Origin: JBGSST01 sp041736915
GTDB lineage: Bacteria > Bdellovibrionota > FAC87 > UBA2466
DNA: 24,730 bases
Direction: 5' to 3'
Assembly (NCBI GenBank): GCA_041736915.1
Contig: JBGSST010000266.1
Coordinates: 1-24,730, forward strand
Part shown: positions 1 to 8,703 of the stretch, in pieces
How the letters are laid out: each line of letters opens with the position of its first letter
Position numbering within the stretch: the stretch's first letter is position 1
The notes under the pieces: model-generated
Told to the model about the DNA's origin: nothing
The model's input: only the letters and a program-made list of their open reading frames with translations
Databases searched by the model: none
Program-made: the position numbers and the translations under genes

Positions 1-1
1 C

Positions 2-1372
2 GACGGCATCTCTCCCGACTTTGGCCCGCTGAAGCTGGGTGCCCGCAGCCCCCAATGCCTCGGCTTGGGAACCACCAGTAACCTGATCGACGTCAACGCC
101 TCGCCGATTAAGACCAGGCTAACCATTGCCGCCGGCCCTAAGCGGCTCGTGAGGGTAATGGGCGTGAAAACCAACCTGGCCCAGTGCAATGGCAAGGTGC
201 TGGGCGATATGTTCGAAGGGAAGCGGCCGGAAATCTATGAAGTAGCGCGGACCGAAGTCGACATCTTCACCGACAAAAGGGTGCCCATCCAAGGTACCAA
301 CGATCTTTCCCTGGCCCAAGACGTGGTGGCCCCGTGCGACGGCACGGCTGCGGACGCTGGGGGCAACGAGAATTTAGAGGCGAGCGGATTTCGATTGGCG
401 GCCCTATTCAATGACGGCGGGGTTAAACTTCGTACCTTTACCGTGGCCGAGAACTACGCGGTGAGCGCCAACCCCGCGGAAGATATTCCCGTGACGTCTG
501 CTAACCTGCTCTTCCTGGGAAAAACGGCGCGTACCTTCTACGCCCTACAATCGGAAATACGGGGACGCCCGACCGCCTCCTCTATCACGCGATTCAACGT
601 GGATAACGCGGGCGTCATCACCAAGGGGTACGAGCAACAGCTCGATCACCCGTCGTACTCGATGACCTTTTCCGAAGACGATAAGTACGCCTACGTGCAA
701 ACGAGTAATCAGTTCAGACAGTACGCCATAGGGGCCGGGGAATGGAGCCCACTCACGCCTCCCCAATGCGCGGTAACCGGTGTGGAACAGCTACTTTACG
801 CCCCCGGGATGTTTGCCACATTTTCGATTTCTGGGGGCAGCTTTAATCTGTGGCCGCTCATCGACAACGGTGGCTCCCGCTGTCCCGGATCGGGAGTGGC
901 CATCACCGGTTATTCGGGCACCCCAACCCAAATTCAGGCCTTCCCAACGCCAGCCCGGGCGTATCTCATGACCGGTATCAACTCGACCGCGACTTACTAC
1001 AGCTTCAACACCTCTCTTGGCGGATGGAGCCTAGGCGGCACAGTAGGTGGCGGGACCGCGGAATACGATTTCGCGGTCGATAAAGATCAGAGAGCGCTAG
1101 TTCGCTCGGTCAACGGCGGCGGCATCACCTCTTGCGCAATCAACCCTACCAACGGCAGTTTTGTTTGCAGCGTGAACACGGTTAGCGCCTTGGGTCCACG
1201 GTACTTTCAGTTCGACCCGTTCGGGAAGGTTGTTTACTACATCGAGTCTCAAGGACTGCTGAAGAAAGTTAGACTCAATGAGAGCCTCAACGTCGAAGTG
1301 CTCAATACCCAGGACTCTAACAACAACATGAACACTAACGCCTTAGACCTCCTCGCCGTTCCTTACTTCTAA
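2..1372 (+). CDS. Secreted propeller-like protein, 5'-truncated by window edge
   Basis: The frame is open from base 2 to the TAA at 1370-1372, giving about 456 residues with no convincing start inside. The TTG at 65 has no ribosome site, so the gene most likely begins upstream of the window. I do not recognise a named family. Several segments have the strand pattern of YVTN/WD-like beta-propellers: 'FSEDDKYAYVQTSNQFRQY' at about 664-720, then 'FAVDKDQRALVRS' at about 1070 and 'FQFDPFGKVVYYIESQG' at about 1207. These look like repeated blades of roughly 40-70 residues. Cysteines are scattered (QCNG, PCDG, QCAV, RCPG, SCAI, VCSV), consistent with an oxidised, extracytoplasmic protein. The chain ends in aromatic 'VPYF'. 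The Omp85-type barrel gene follows 62 bp downstream on the same strand, so co-expression is plausible. Function is unknown; the propeller call is an inference from repeat spacing only. Confidence 0.7.
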   Translation, partial: DGISPDFGPLKLGARSPQCLGLGTTSNLIDVNASPIKTRLTIAAGPKRLVRVMGVKTNLAQCNGKVLGDMFEGKRPEIYEVARTEVDIFTDKRVPIQGTNDLSLAQDVVAPCDGTAADAGGNENLEASGFRLAALFNDGGVKLRTFTVAENYAVSANPAEDIPVTSANLLFLGKTARTFYALQSEIRGRPTASSITRFNVDNAGVITKGYEQQLDHPSYSMTFSEDDKYAYVQTSNQFRQYAIGAGEWSPLTPPQCAVTGVEQLLYAPGMFATFSISGGSFNLWPLIDNGGSRCPGSGVAITGYSGTPTQIQAFPTPARAYLMTGINSTATYYSFNTSLGGWSLGGTVGGGTAEYDFAVDKDQRALVRSVNGGGITSCAINPTNGSFVCSVNTVSALGPRYFQFDPFGKVVYYIESQGLLKKVRLNESLNVEVLNTQDSNNNMNTNALDLLAVPYF

Positions 1373-1434
1373 AAAGCGGCCACGGATTTGCATGGGTTGG
1401 CTTTGTGCAAAAAAGAAGTGATAAGGTCCCCCCC

Positions 1435-2499
1435 ATGAAGTCATTGACGCTGTTTGTCGTATGGTTTGGCCTGGCCGTTTCTAGCTCGGTGTTTGCCAGT
1501 CCAGAAGAGGTCCCTCGTCCCGCCCGCCCGGATGAAGAGTCGGGCAGCTCGATTGCCCCGGTGGTCGGGTACGATCCGACGTACGGGGTGGTGGTAGGTG
1601 GGGCTTTTTTCTACCAAACCCCCAGCTTTGGGGCCCACGTCGATGCCAACACTAACTTCGGAAAGGTTTACCAGCTTCACTATTCCTACAAGCACCACTT
1701 TGCCGACGTATGGGAGCACGGTCTGAAGGGCGGAATCATGCAGGGTTTCGACCCTTACTACGGAGAGGGAAACACCACTCTGCGCGATGCTTACGTTCAG
1801 CTTTGGGGCGGGCAGACCGATCACCGTTTCTATACCGGGATCAAAGTCAGCGAGAACTCGCAGATTGGCGTATTTGGCGATCTCCGCACCCGTACGGAAG
1901 AGTTCGGTAAGAAGAGCCCTCCCACCCGCATTGCCCCCAACGAACAAACGGCCGCCGTCGGAGCTTACGTGCGTTTGGACACGCGCGACGTGAAGAACGG
2001 CAACAACGACGGATTCGCCCTCGGCGCTACGGTGAAGCACACCCCCGGTGCCTTTACCTCCGTACCAGGCTCGATGGGCTTTACGCAGATCGAAGGCGAC
2101 TTCATCGTTTACAAAGAGATCTTTAACGGCGTGATCCCTGACGTGATCGCGGCCTTCAACGTAAAGGGCGGCATGACTCTCGGCACCCCGACGTACATGT
2201 TCAAGTACCGGCTCGGCGGCGCCAATACTCTGCGCGGTTACCTTGATAATCGCTTCCGCGGCAGCAAGTATTACCTGCAGCAGACGGAGCTACGATTTCC
2301 GATCCTCAGGCCGGTTAGCGGCGTGGCCTTCATTGGCTTTGGCGACGTTACGGACGGCGATTTCGGCGACGCCAAAGTGTCGCGCGGTGTAGGCCTACGC
2401 GTAGGCATTCCGCCCGATTACGTCAGCGCGATCCGCCTGGACTTCGGCTTCGCGAAAGACCAGTGGGGGTTCTTCGCTAATTTCGGACAGGTATTCTAA
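1435..2499 (+). CDS. POTRA-less BamA/TamA-family (Omp85) outer-membrane beta-barrel protein
   Basis: A 354-residue protein. The ATG at 1435 is chosen over the GTG at 1405 because it starts a clean Sec signal peptide (MKSLTLFVVWFGLAVSSSVFA, cut near residue 21) and has an AAGG ribosome-site-like run just upstream. After a short acidic linker the chain goes straight into alternating amphipathic strands and ends in phenylalanine, as outer-membrane barrels inserted by BAM do. The motif 'LGGANTLRGY' near residue 260 matches the conserved LGG...xRGY loop 6 region of the Omp85 bacterial surface antigen domain (PF01103). No N-terminal POTRA domains are present, so this is a barrel-only member of about 330 residues. 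Such proteins occur widely in Gram-negatives, often as unassigned outer-membrane channels. It follows the propeller gene on the same strand. The family call is firm; the role is open. Confidence 0.8.
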   Translation: MKSLTLFVVWFGLAVSSSVFASPEEVPRPARPDEESGSSIAPVVGYDPTYGVVVGGAFFYQTPSFGAHVDANTNFGKVYQLHYSYKHHFADVWEHGLKGGIMQGFDPYYGEGNTTLRDAYVQLWGGQTDHRFYTGIKVSENSQIGVFGDLRTRTEEFGKKSPPTRIAPNEQTAAVGAYVRLDTRDVKNGNNDGFALGATVKHTPGAFTSVPGSMGFTQIEGDFIVYKEIFNGVIPDVIAAFNVKGGMTLGTPTYMFKYRLGGANTLRGYLDNRFRGSKYYLQQTELRFPILRPVSGVAFIGFGDVTDGDFGDAKVSRGVGLRVGIPPDYVSAIRLDFGFAKDQWGFFANFGQVF

Positions 2500-2518
2500 G
2501 CGATATCTGCCTTTCTCA

Positions 2519-2540
2519 AGCCGCGATGACGCTCGCGGCT
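2519..2540. other. Short perfect hairpin, possible weak terminator
   Basis: An 8-bp perfect inverted repeat (AGCCGCGA / TCGCGGCT) with a 6-base loop sits 20 bp after the stop of the Omp85-type gene and 44 bp before the next ATG. It is GC-rich like a terminator stem, but no T-run follows on either strand. It may slow or protect transcripts rather than end them. Confidence 0.3.
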
Positions 2541-2584
2541 ACGAATAGCTCAGACCGCGGCGAGAGTTTGCCGATAAGTAAGTC

Positions 2585-3439
2585 ATGGAAGCCTTGTCCC
2601 TTACGGCTTACGAGACGACCGCCCTACTTTTCGGCATCATCCTTTTTCGCTACTTTCTCGTGTCGGGCGCCTTCTACGTTTTTCTCTACGGCGTGAAGCG
2701 TTCGCGCTGGCAGCACAAGCGCATTCAGGCCGACTACCCGAAGCGGTCGCAGCTCCTGCAAGAGATCGGCTGGTCCGTCGTCTCGTGCACCATCTTCGCC
2801 CTGTCGGGAACCGCGGGCGAATTCGCCTGGCGCGCCGGGTACACGCAGGTGTACCTCGACGTTCACCAGTACGGCGTGGCGTACCTTATTTTGAGCGTGC
2901 CGTTACTCATGTTCTTGCACGACACCTATTTTTATTTCGTGCACCGGCTCATGCACCACAAGCTGGTCTTCGAGCGGGTGCACAAGGTGCATCACCAATC
3001 GCGCAATCCGTCGCCCTGGGCCTCGTTCTCGTTTCATCCTTTCGAAGCGGCGCTCGAAGCCGTGATCTTGCCGCTGCTGATTCTGGTGGTGCCCGTTCAT
3101 CCGATTGCGCTGCTTATCTTCGTTACCATCATGACGATCTTCGGCGTGGTGAATCATACGGGTTACGAGCTGTATGCAAAAAGTTTCGTCACCAACCGGG
3201 TGCTGCGCGCGTGGCTCACCACTACGCATCACCAGCTTCACCACAAGTTCTACCGGACGAACTACGGGCTGTACTTCACGCTGTGGGATCGCTGGCTGGG
3301 CACCGAGCACGCGGGGTACGAAGCATTTTTCCAGCAGATAAAGAACCAACCTCCGGTACCCGAGGCGCCAGCGCCCGATCTACCAACGCTGGTAGGGGCC
3401 GCGTTTCACGGCGCGCAGGGCGAAGCCGAACATAACTAG
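2585..3439 (+). CDS. Sterol desaturase / fatty acid hydroxylase superfamily membrane protein
   Basis: A 284-residue multipass inner-membrane protein. Family members use a di-iron centre and O2 to hydroxylate or desaturate lipids. The histidine clusters that bind the iron are all visible: HDTYFYFVHRLMHH (residues 112-125), HKVHH (133-137), a lone H191 in 'VVNHTGYE', and HHQLHH (215-220). Hydrophobic segments lie around residues 10-35, 62-80, 97-112 and 160-190. The ATG at 2585 is the natural start. The substrate cannot be read from sequence; candidates are fatty acids, hopanoids/sterols or an ether/ornithine lipid. The 3' end overlaps the convergent ABC permease gene by 60 bp, and the last 20 or so residues (Pro/Ala-rich) are the overlapping part. 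There is no obvious functional link with neighbours. Confidence 0.88.
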   Translation: MEALSLTAYETTALLFGIILFRYFLVSGAFYVFLYGVKRSRWQHKRIQADYPKRSQLLQEIGWSVVSCTIFALSGTAGEFAWRAGYTQVYLDVHQYGVAYLILSVPLLMFLHDTYFYFVHRLMHHKLVFERVHKVHHQSRNPSPWASFSFHPFEAALEAVILPLLILVVPVHPIALLIFVTIMTIFGVVNHTGYELYAKSFVTNRVLRAWLTTTHHQLHHKFYRTNYGLYFTLWDRWLGTEHAGYEAFFQQIKNQPPVPEAPAPDLPTLVGAAFHGAQGEAEHN

Positions 3440-4177
3440 TGCAGTAACCAGCGCGAAGATCGCGCAACTCACGGCCGAGATGTCCGAGTGGCCCAAGATC
3501 CCGTACCGCACTCCGTTGATGAAGTAGAGCATGGGATTGGCCTTCGAAAGTGTCTGCCAGAATGGATGAAGATTTCCCAATGGGAAAAACACGCCGCCTA
3601 GGTACAGCAGCGGCAATAGGATGAATCCGCCTACCGCACTCAGCTGATCGATACTTTTTGCCACGAAGCCCACCGCAATTCCCAGGCACGCGAACGAGAA
3701 ACCGCCGAAGCATAGGAAGTACAAAAGGGCGAACGGGTGCTCGACCATCATCCATGTGCCCTGCGTGATCAGAAAGAAGGCTTGCCCTACGCTGTAGGTG
3801 ACGAGCCCGACGAGAAAGCCGCGAATCATGCCGGCGAACGCCATAGCGAGAACAATCTGCAGGTTGGTGATGGGCACCACCCGTAGGTCTTCCAGATCGC
3901 CGTGAAACTTCGAAGTGGCCAGGGAGCTGGAGCTATTTTGAAACGCGTTGTTCAGCACCCCCATCATGATGAGGCCCGGAATCAAAAACGCGATGTAAGG
4001 ATGGCCGGAGCCCACTTGAATGCTGTTGCCCAAGCTCACACCGAAGATCAGCAGGTACAACGTGGAGTTCACCAGCGGGATAAGCAGCGTTTGGGCTATC
4101 ACGCGCCAAAAACGCATCGTCTCTTTCTTCAGTAGAGACTTAAAGGGAACCCATCGCAGCTCTTGCGTTTGGCTCAT
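3380..4177 (-). CDS. ABC-2 type transporter permease (YadH-like)
   Basis: A 265-residue inner-membrane protein with six predicted hydrophobic segments and the ABC-2 permease layout. A cytoplasmic N-terminal segment is followed by 'TLLIPLVNSTLYLLIFG', 'YIAFLIPGLIMMGVLNNAF', a loop 'KFHGDLEDLRVVPI', and late 'LLPLLYLGGVFFPL' and 'NPMLYFINGVRYGILG'. These segments closely match the E. coli YadH family of permeases. Its start overlaps the stop of the ATPase gene by 4 bp (ATGA at 4174-4177), so the two are translationally coupled and should form one exporter. The substrate is unknown; YadGH-type systems resemble drug, polysaccharide or daunorubicin-type exporters. The 3' end overlaps the convergent hydroxylase gene by 60 bp, leaving no room for a dedicated terminator. 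Confidence 0.9.
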   Translation of the reverse strand: MSQTQELRWVPFKSLLKKETMRFWRVIAQTLLIPLVNSTLYLLIFGVSLGNSIQVGSGHPYIAFLIPGLIMMGVLNNAFQNSSSSLATSKFHGDLEDLRVVPITNLQIVLAMAFAGMIRGFLVGLVTYSVGQAFFLITQGTWMMVEHPFALLYFLCFGGFSFACLGIAVGFVAKSIDQLSAVGGFILLPLLYLGGVFFPLGNLHPFWQTLSKANPMLYFINGVRYGILGHSDISAVSCAIFALVTALVMFGFALRAVKRGPYQRW

Positions 4178-5085
4178 CGGGTCTCCTGCAAAAGGTGAAC
4201 GAAGGCGTCTTCCAGCCGGCCCTCGCGAATGCGTACGTCGAGCAGCCGTTCGGGTGAAAGCTTTAGATCGCGGATGACGTCGCCGACCACGACCTTGCTA
4301 GGCACCCGGAAAATCAACGTATCGTCCTTCTTCTCCACGAGCTGGGGGTGCTGGATGCCGGAGAGATCTCCGCCCACCCGCAGGTGAATCTCACGGCCGG
4401 TCAGGCTTTGAATGAGCGTACGGGTGCTGTCCACTTTTAGCAGCTTGCCCTTGTGGATGATGCCCACCCGAGCGCAAAGTGATTCGGCCTCTTCGAGGTA
4501 ATGGGTCGTCAGCAGAACCGCCACGCCGTCCCGATTCAGCTCGCGCACGAAGCTCCAAAGTGAGTTCCGCAGCTCGATGTCTACCCCCGCAGTGGGCTCG
4601 TCCAGCAGCAACAGCCGTGGTTTGTGCACCAGGGCCTTGGCGATCAACAGCCGGCGCTTCATGCCCCCGCTAAGCTGCCGTACGCGCTTGTTCCGGTGTT
4701 CGAACAGCCCCAACCGGTTGAGCAGAAACTCAATCTGCGTTTCGTTGTTCGCTATTCCGTAATAGCCGGAGTGAAAACGGAGCACCTCAACCACGTTGAA
4801 AAAGCCGTGCGACACCGTTTCTTGCGGAACGTACCCGATACAGCTCTTGATGAGCCGCCCGGCCGTGGTCACATCGCGGCCAAAAACCTTGGCCACCCCT
4901 GACGTGGGGGACTGCAGCGTCGTCAAAACGGAGATCAGGCTGGTCTTACCCGCCCCGTTGGGGCCGAGCAGGCCGAAAACTTCGCCCGGCTCCATGTGGA
5001 AAGTCACGGAGTCCAGGGCTTTGAAGTCCCCGTAATTCTTACTGAGTCCGATGATTTCGAGCGGTTTGTGAACGGTGTCGGCCAT
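4174..5085 (-). CDS. ABC transporter ATP-binding protein (YadG-like)
   Basis: A 303-residue ATPase that powers the YadH-like permease encoded immediately downstream. Walker A GPNGAGKTS is at residues 41-49, the Q-loop 'GYVPQE' at 84-89, the signature LSGGMKRR at 138-145, Walker B LLLLDEP at 158-164 and the H-loop His at 195. A C-terminal extension of about 90 residues ends in 'REGRLEDAFVHLL', the usual tail of multidrug/DrrA-type ATPases. I chose the ATG at 5085 over the TTG at 5139 because homology begins just after it and the upstream extension would run through the divergent promoter region. No good ribosome site precedes this ATG. It is divergent from prfC with 88 bp between the two starts. 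Confidence 0.92.
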   Translation of the reverse strand: MADTVHKPLEIIGLSKNYGDFKALDSVTFHMEPGEVFGLLGPNGAGKTSLISVLTTLQSPTSGVAKVFGRDVTTAGRLIKSCIGYVPQETVSHGFFNVVEVLRFHSGYYGIANNETQIEFLLNRLGLFEHRNKRVRQLSGGMKRRLLIAKALVHKPRLLLLDEPTAGVDIELRNSLWSFVRELNRDGVAVLLTTHYLEEAESLCARVGIIHKGKLLKVDSTRTLIQSLTGREIHLRVGGDLSGIQHPQLVEKKDDTLIFRVPSKVVVGDVIRDLKLSPERLLDVRIREGRLEDAFVHLLQETR

Positions 5086-5098
5086 AGGAGCGGTCAAA

Positions 5099-5127
5099 AC
5101 TATGCTCTTAGCCCCTAACTCAGTAAA
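5099..5127 (-). promoter_or_regulatory. Candidate sigma-70-like promoter for the ABC operon
   Basis: On the minus strand, TTTACT (5122-5127) and CATAGT (5099-5104) are separated by exactly 17 bp. Each matches four of six consensus positions. Transcription would begin about 10-20 bases before the ATG at 5085. The site lies in the 88-bp divergent region shared with prfC; I found no equally good promoter for prfC. Confidence 0.3.
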
Positions 5128-5173
5128 TCCCTTTTCCAAACCAGTCGAAAAAGGTAGTTTTGCCCCCTTTCAC

Positions 5174-6862
5174 ATGAGCCAAGACGTCACACAGGAATTG
5201 CGCCGCCTTAAAACCGAAATTGAGCGGCGGCGTACGTTCGCCATCATCTCCCATCCCGATGCGGGTAAAACCACGCTGACGGAAAAGCTGCTGCTGTACG
5301 GCGGCGCGATTCATCTCGCCGGAGCGGTAAAGGCCAAGGGCAGTGCGCGCAAAACGACGTCCGACTGGATGGAGATCGAAAAACAGCGCGGAATTTCCAT
5401 CAGCACCTCCGTGCTCCGCTTCGAGTACCAGGGCAAGCTGATCAATCTGCTGGATACCCCGGGCCATAAGGACTTCTCCGAAGACACGTACCGCACGCTG
5501 GTGGCGGCCGACGCCGCGGTGATGCTCATCGACGCCGCCAAAGGCGTGGAGCCCCAGACTCGCAAGCTATTCGAGATCTGCCGCATGCGCGGGATTCCCA
5601 TCTTCACCTTCGTGAACAAGCTCGATCGTCCCGGTCGCGATCCCTTTGAACTGCTCGACGAAATAGAAAAGGTGCTCGGCATTCGCACTACGCCGGTTAG
5701 CTGGCCCATTGGCATGGGCGAGCGCTTCAAGGGCGTTTACGATCGGATTCGTAAAGAGCTCCTGCTTTTCAAAACCGACGGCAAGTCGCACGTGGCGAAA
5801 GAGATTCAGCCGACCAAGATCGACGATCTCAACTCGCCCGAGTTCATCAAACTGATTAGCAATGGTCCGCACGACCTCGGCGACTGCGAAACGTTGCAGC
5901 AAGAGTTGCTTACCCAGTTGGAACTCAACGATGCCGCCGCGGAACCGCTGGACCTCGAGCGCGTGCTCGCGGGTCAGCTAAGCCCCGTCTTCTTTGGCAG
6001 CGCGATGAATAACTTCGGCGTGCAGCATTTTCTCGAAACGTTTTTGACGATGGCGCCGTGTCCTAGTGCGCGCGAAACCGAGCAGGGCGAAGTTTCCCCG
6101 GACGACCCGAACTTCTCGGGGTTTTTCTTCAAGATTCAGGCGAACACCGATGCCCAGCACCGTGACCGCGTTTCGTTTTTCCGCGTAGGCTCGGGCCGTT
6201 ATTACCGCAACATGCCGGTGACCCACTCGCGGCTCGAAAAAGAGTTTAAGCTGAACAAAGCCCTGCACTTCTTTGCGCAAGAGCGTGAGCTAATCGAAGA
6301 GGCCTTTCCCGGTGACGTGATCGGCATGCTCGACACCAGCGGTGAGTTCCGCATCGGCGACAGCTTGTACGAGGGCAAACCCAAAGTTTACAAAGGCGTC
6401 CCGCGTTTCTCGCCGGAAAATTTCTCCACCATCGCCGTGGGCGATCCTCTCCGCCGCAAACAGCTACAGCAGGGGTTGGAGCAGCTTTCGGAAGAGGGCG
6501 TGGTGCAGATGTTCCAGCAGTGGGGCGGCGGCAACCTTTACCCGATTCTTGGCGCGGTAGGCGCCCTGCAGTTCGAAGTGCTCGAGCACCGGCTGAAGGC
6601 CGAGTACAAGGTCGACATGAAGCTCGAACGCATGCCGTTTCTAAAGGCCCGCTGGATCGTGAATAAGACGAGCCCCGATTTCGAAAAGGCACTCGATAAC
6701 TTTCGCCACCTGGCCGAGACTACATTGGTGGAAGACCGCGACAAAAACCCGGTAGTGCTCTTCCGCAGTGAGTGGAGCGTTGGCTTCGTCGCCGAAAAGT
6801 ACAAAGATCTAGAATTCCTCCCGGTAGCCCCGCTCAAGCCGGTGCTGGGTAAGAAAAAATAA
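5174..6862 (+). CDS. prfC: Peptide chain release factor 3 (translational GTPase)
   Basis: RF3 is the GTPase that recycles RF1/RF2 from the ribosome after termination. The protein is 562 residues from the ATG at 5174, slightly longer than the 529 of E. coli. GTPase elements are in order: P-loop SHPDAGKTT (about 26-34), switch I region with 'RGISIST' (72-78), DTPGHKDFSEDTYRTL (94-109) and NKLDR (148-152). The domain II/III sequences that follow ('SPVFFGSAMNNFGVQHFLETF', 'FFFKIQANTDAQHRDRVSFFRVGSGRY', 'LGAVGALQFEVLEHRL') are diagnostic of RF3 rather than EF-G or TypA. An upstream extension from 5075 is open but carries no family sequence and no ribosome site. The gene ends exactly where the convergent DUF2334 gene ends (TAA 6860-6862, next stop starting 6863), with no spacer. 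Confidence 0.95.
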   Translation: MSQDVTQELRRLKTEIERRRTFAIISHPDAGKTTLTEKLLLYGGAIHLAGAVKAKGSARKTTSDWMEIEKQRGISISTSVLRFEYQGKLINLLDTPGHKDFSEDTYRTLVAADAAVMLIDAAKGVEPQTRKLFEICRMRGIPIFTFVNKLDRPGRDPFELLDEIEKVLGIRTTPVSWPIGMGERFKGVYDRIRKELLLFKTDGKSHVAKEIQPTKIDDLNSPEFIKLISNGPHDLGDCETLQQELLTQLELNDAAAEPLDLERVLAGQLSPVFFGSAMNNFGVQHFLETFLTMAPCPSARETEQGEVSPDDPNFSGFFFKIQANTDAQHRDRVSFFRVGSGRYYRNMPVTHSRLEKEFKLNKALHFFAQERELIEEAFPGDVIGMLDTSGEFRIGDSLYEGKPKVYKGVPRFSPENFSTIAVGDPLRRKQLQQGLEQLSEEGVVQMFQQWGGGNLYPILGAVGALQFEVLEHRLKAEYKVDMKLERMPFLKARWIVNKTSPDFEKALDNFRHLAETTLVEDRDKNPVVLFRSEWSVGFVAEKYKDLEFLPVAPLKPVLGKKK

Positions 6863-8701
6863 TCAGTCCGGCCGAATCTCCACCGTGGCCGGACGTTTTT
6901 GGGTTCCTTTAGTGGCGATCCACTCTTTTACGTCCACGAATTCGTAACCAAGGTCGCGTGTAGCCTGTAGCAGGCGCTTCAGGTGTTTCGTATCGCCCGG
7001 CTTCTCCGCCAGTCCACCTTCGCGGCCCGTGTTGAACATGAACGGATGAAAGAAGTAAGAGCCCCACGCATCGCGCAGCACCAGGTTACGTTTCATACGA
7101 TAGATCATGTCGTCGACCGTATTTCTCTCCACGATGCCGCCGAGCGGATTCAAATAGCCCGCGGTCTCCGGCAAAAGCCCCTGTCCGTACACGTCGCCGT
7201 ATACTTCGTACGCCGACATAAAGCCTTCCGACTCCACCGTTGGGTTGGATTCGAAGCCCAGCTTCGGCAATAGGTGCTCGCGATCCTCTCGGCAGCCCTT
7301 GCCGCCCGCATCGAAGGTGAGCGATTTCGGCAGCCGGGCGTGGCCCACGGTGAATGGACCAATCTGCACACCGCCGATGGACCATTCGAAAACCTGGCCG
7401 ATAACGAAGTTATCGAGCGGCGATGCCATATAGTGGGGCGTTAACCAGGCACTCGGCACCAAATCCGCATTACGCAAAATCTCGTAGCCAGCCTCGAGCC
7501 GCTTCAGCGTACCCGAGATTGAGTTGCCCTTCATCGGGCCGTCCGTCACGAAGTCCCAGAACTCGTAGTCCCAGCCGCTGATCCCGAGCGGATTCGCCAT
7601 TCGATCCGACTGATGCGTGTAACCGTGCTGCAGCAAGGTGCCGCCTTCGTCGATGGCCTGGGCAATCCAGTCCGTGAACACCGGACGATCGTTCAGCTTC
7701 ACGTGCACCGACGTTTCGCCGGCCGCCACTTTGCGCGAATCGACGAACTCCGGGATTACCGATAGGGCGAACTTCAGCTTGAATTCACGAGCGAGCTCCA
7801 GAAAAGCATCCAGCTGCCACTGTGGCAGCTCGGCGTGAAGATCCTCGTACCGGAGCAGAGCGGGACGCTTGCTCTTGATGAGGGGCTCTTCCTTCAAAAT
7901 GTCGAACAGCACGTCCGCCACAATTAGGTAACGATCATCGGCGTGAACATACGAGAACGGTGCGTCCGCCACGTACCAGTGGTTGAGCTTATTGAGAATG
8001 TAGGGCGTTACGAGGTTTCGGCTGGAGTGCTCGGCGTAGGCCTTCACGAAACCTTCGGTCCCCTCGGCCATGCCCAGTTCATTAATATCAAAGGCCGCGC
8101 CGTAGCCGCCGGGCTCGTGCTCATCCTTGTCGAGACTCTTCTCGAAAGTTTCGCCCAGGTAATGAAAGTGGCGGTAGAAGCCAGGTTTACCTTCGCTATC
8201 CAACTTCTTGAGATCCGCGCCGACGATGCCACGGTACTTCGCGACGCCGAATAGGTCGTACAATTCCCTTTCCGAAAAGCTGGGCAAATTATTGCCAATC
8301 CAGGCTACGGTAGCGGTGGTCGTCCGAAAATCTTCCACGAAGGCGCGGGGAATTTCGTTCTCGGAGTAGGTCGCGAGGTACAGCGTCGCCTCGCACCTGG
8401 CGAACGGACCCATTGGCGCATCAATGTCGCCCTTCTTATATTTTTCGATCGGACTTACGAACTGCTGAACGTGCTTGAAATGGCCTATCAGGTTCTCGAG
8501 GTAGAGCGCGCTCACGCGGCCAGTAGTATCGTCCTTGTAGCGGCTATCGTAGTAAATGCGAACGCACTTGGTGGCCTCCGCCACCGTGGTCGCTGACGTT
8601 TGCACCTGAACGCTGCGCTTGTAGCGGCCTTCGTTGCAAGACGTGAGCAAGAACACCGCGAATGCGGTTACCCCGAATGCCCCCAACATCGAACGTGCCA
8701 C
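6863..8701 (-). CDS. DUF2334 (polysaccharide deacetylase-like) lipoprotein
   Basis: A 612-residue predicted lipoprotein. The signal peptide ends in the lipobox L-T-S-C with the lipidated cysteine at residue 22, placing it in the periplasm or on a membrane face. The C-terminal half, from about residue 280, fits DUF2334, a polysaccharide-deacetylase-like TIM barrel. 'LRYEDLH' (283-289) has the first metal-ligand Asp, the strand 'FALSVIPEF' follows, and 'LLQHGYTHQ' (356-364) carries the His pair. The N-terminal 270 residues contain 'ATVAWIGNNLPSF' and resemble glutamine-amidotransferase-like domains often fused to DUF2334, but this is weaker. The start is a GTG at 8701, supported by a GAGG ribosome site 7 bases upstream inside the end of the glycosyltransferase gene. 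Two bases separate it from that gene, so the pair is an operon. A likely role is trimming or modifying the glycan made by the partner; this is an inference. Confidence 0.8.
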   Translation of the reverse strand: MARSMLGAFGVTAFAVFLLTSCNEGRYKRSVQVQTSATTVAEATKCVRIYYDSRYKDDTTGRVSALYLENLIGHFKHVQQFVSPIEKYKKGDIDAPMGPFARCEATLYLATYSENEIPRAFVEDFRTTTATVAWIGNNLPSFSERELYDLFGVAKYRGIVGADLKKLDSEGKPGFYRHFHYLGETFEKSLDKDEHEPGGYGAAFDINELGMAEGTEGFVKAYAEHSSRNLVTPYILNKLNHWYVADAPFSYVHADDRYLIVADVLFDILKEEPLIKSKRPALLRYEDLHAELPQWQLDAFLELAREFKLKFALSVIPEFVDSRKVAAGETSVHVKLNDRPVFTDWIAQAIDEGGTLLQHGYTHQSDRMANPLGISGWDYEFWDFVTDGPMKGNSISGTLKRLEAGYEILRNADLVPSAWLTPHYMASPLDNFVIGQVFEWSIGGVQIGPFTVGHARLPKSLTFDAGGKGCREDREHLLPKLGFESNPTVESEGFMSAYEVYGDVYGQGLLPETAGYLNPLGGIVERNTVDDMIYRMKRNLVLRDAWGSYFFHPFMFNTGREGGLAEKPGDTKHLKRLLQATRDLGYEFVDVKEWIATKGTQKRPATVEIRPD

Positions 8702-8703
8702 TT

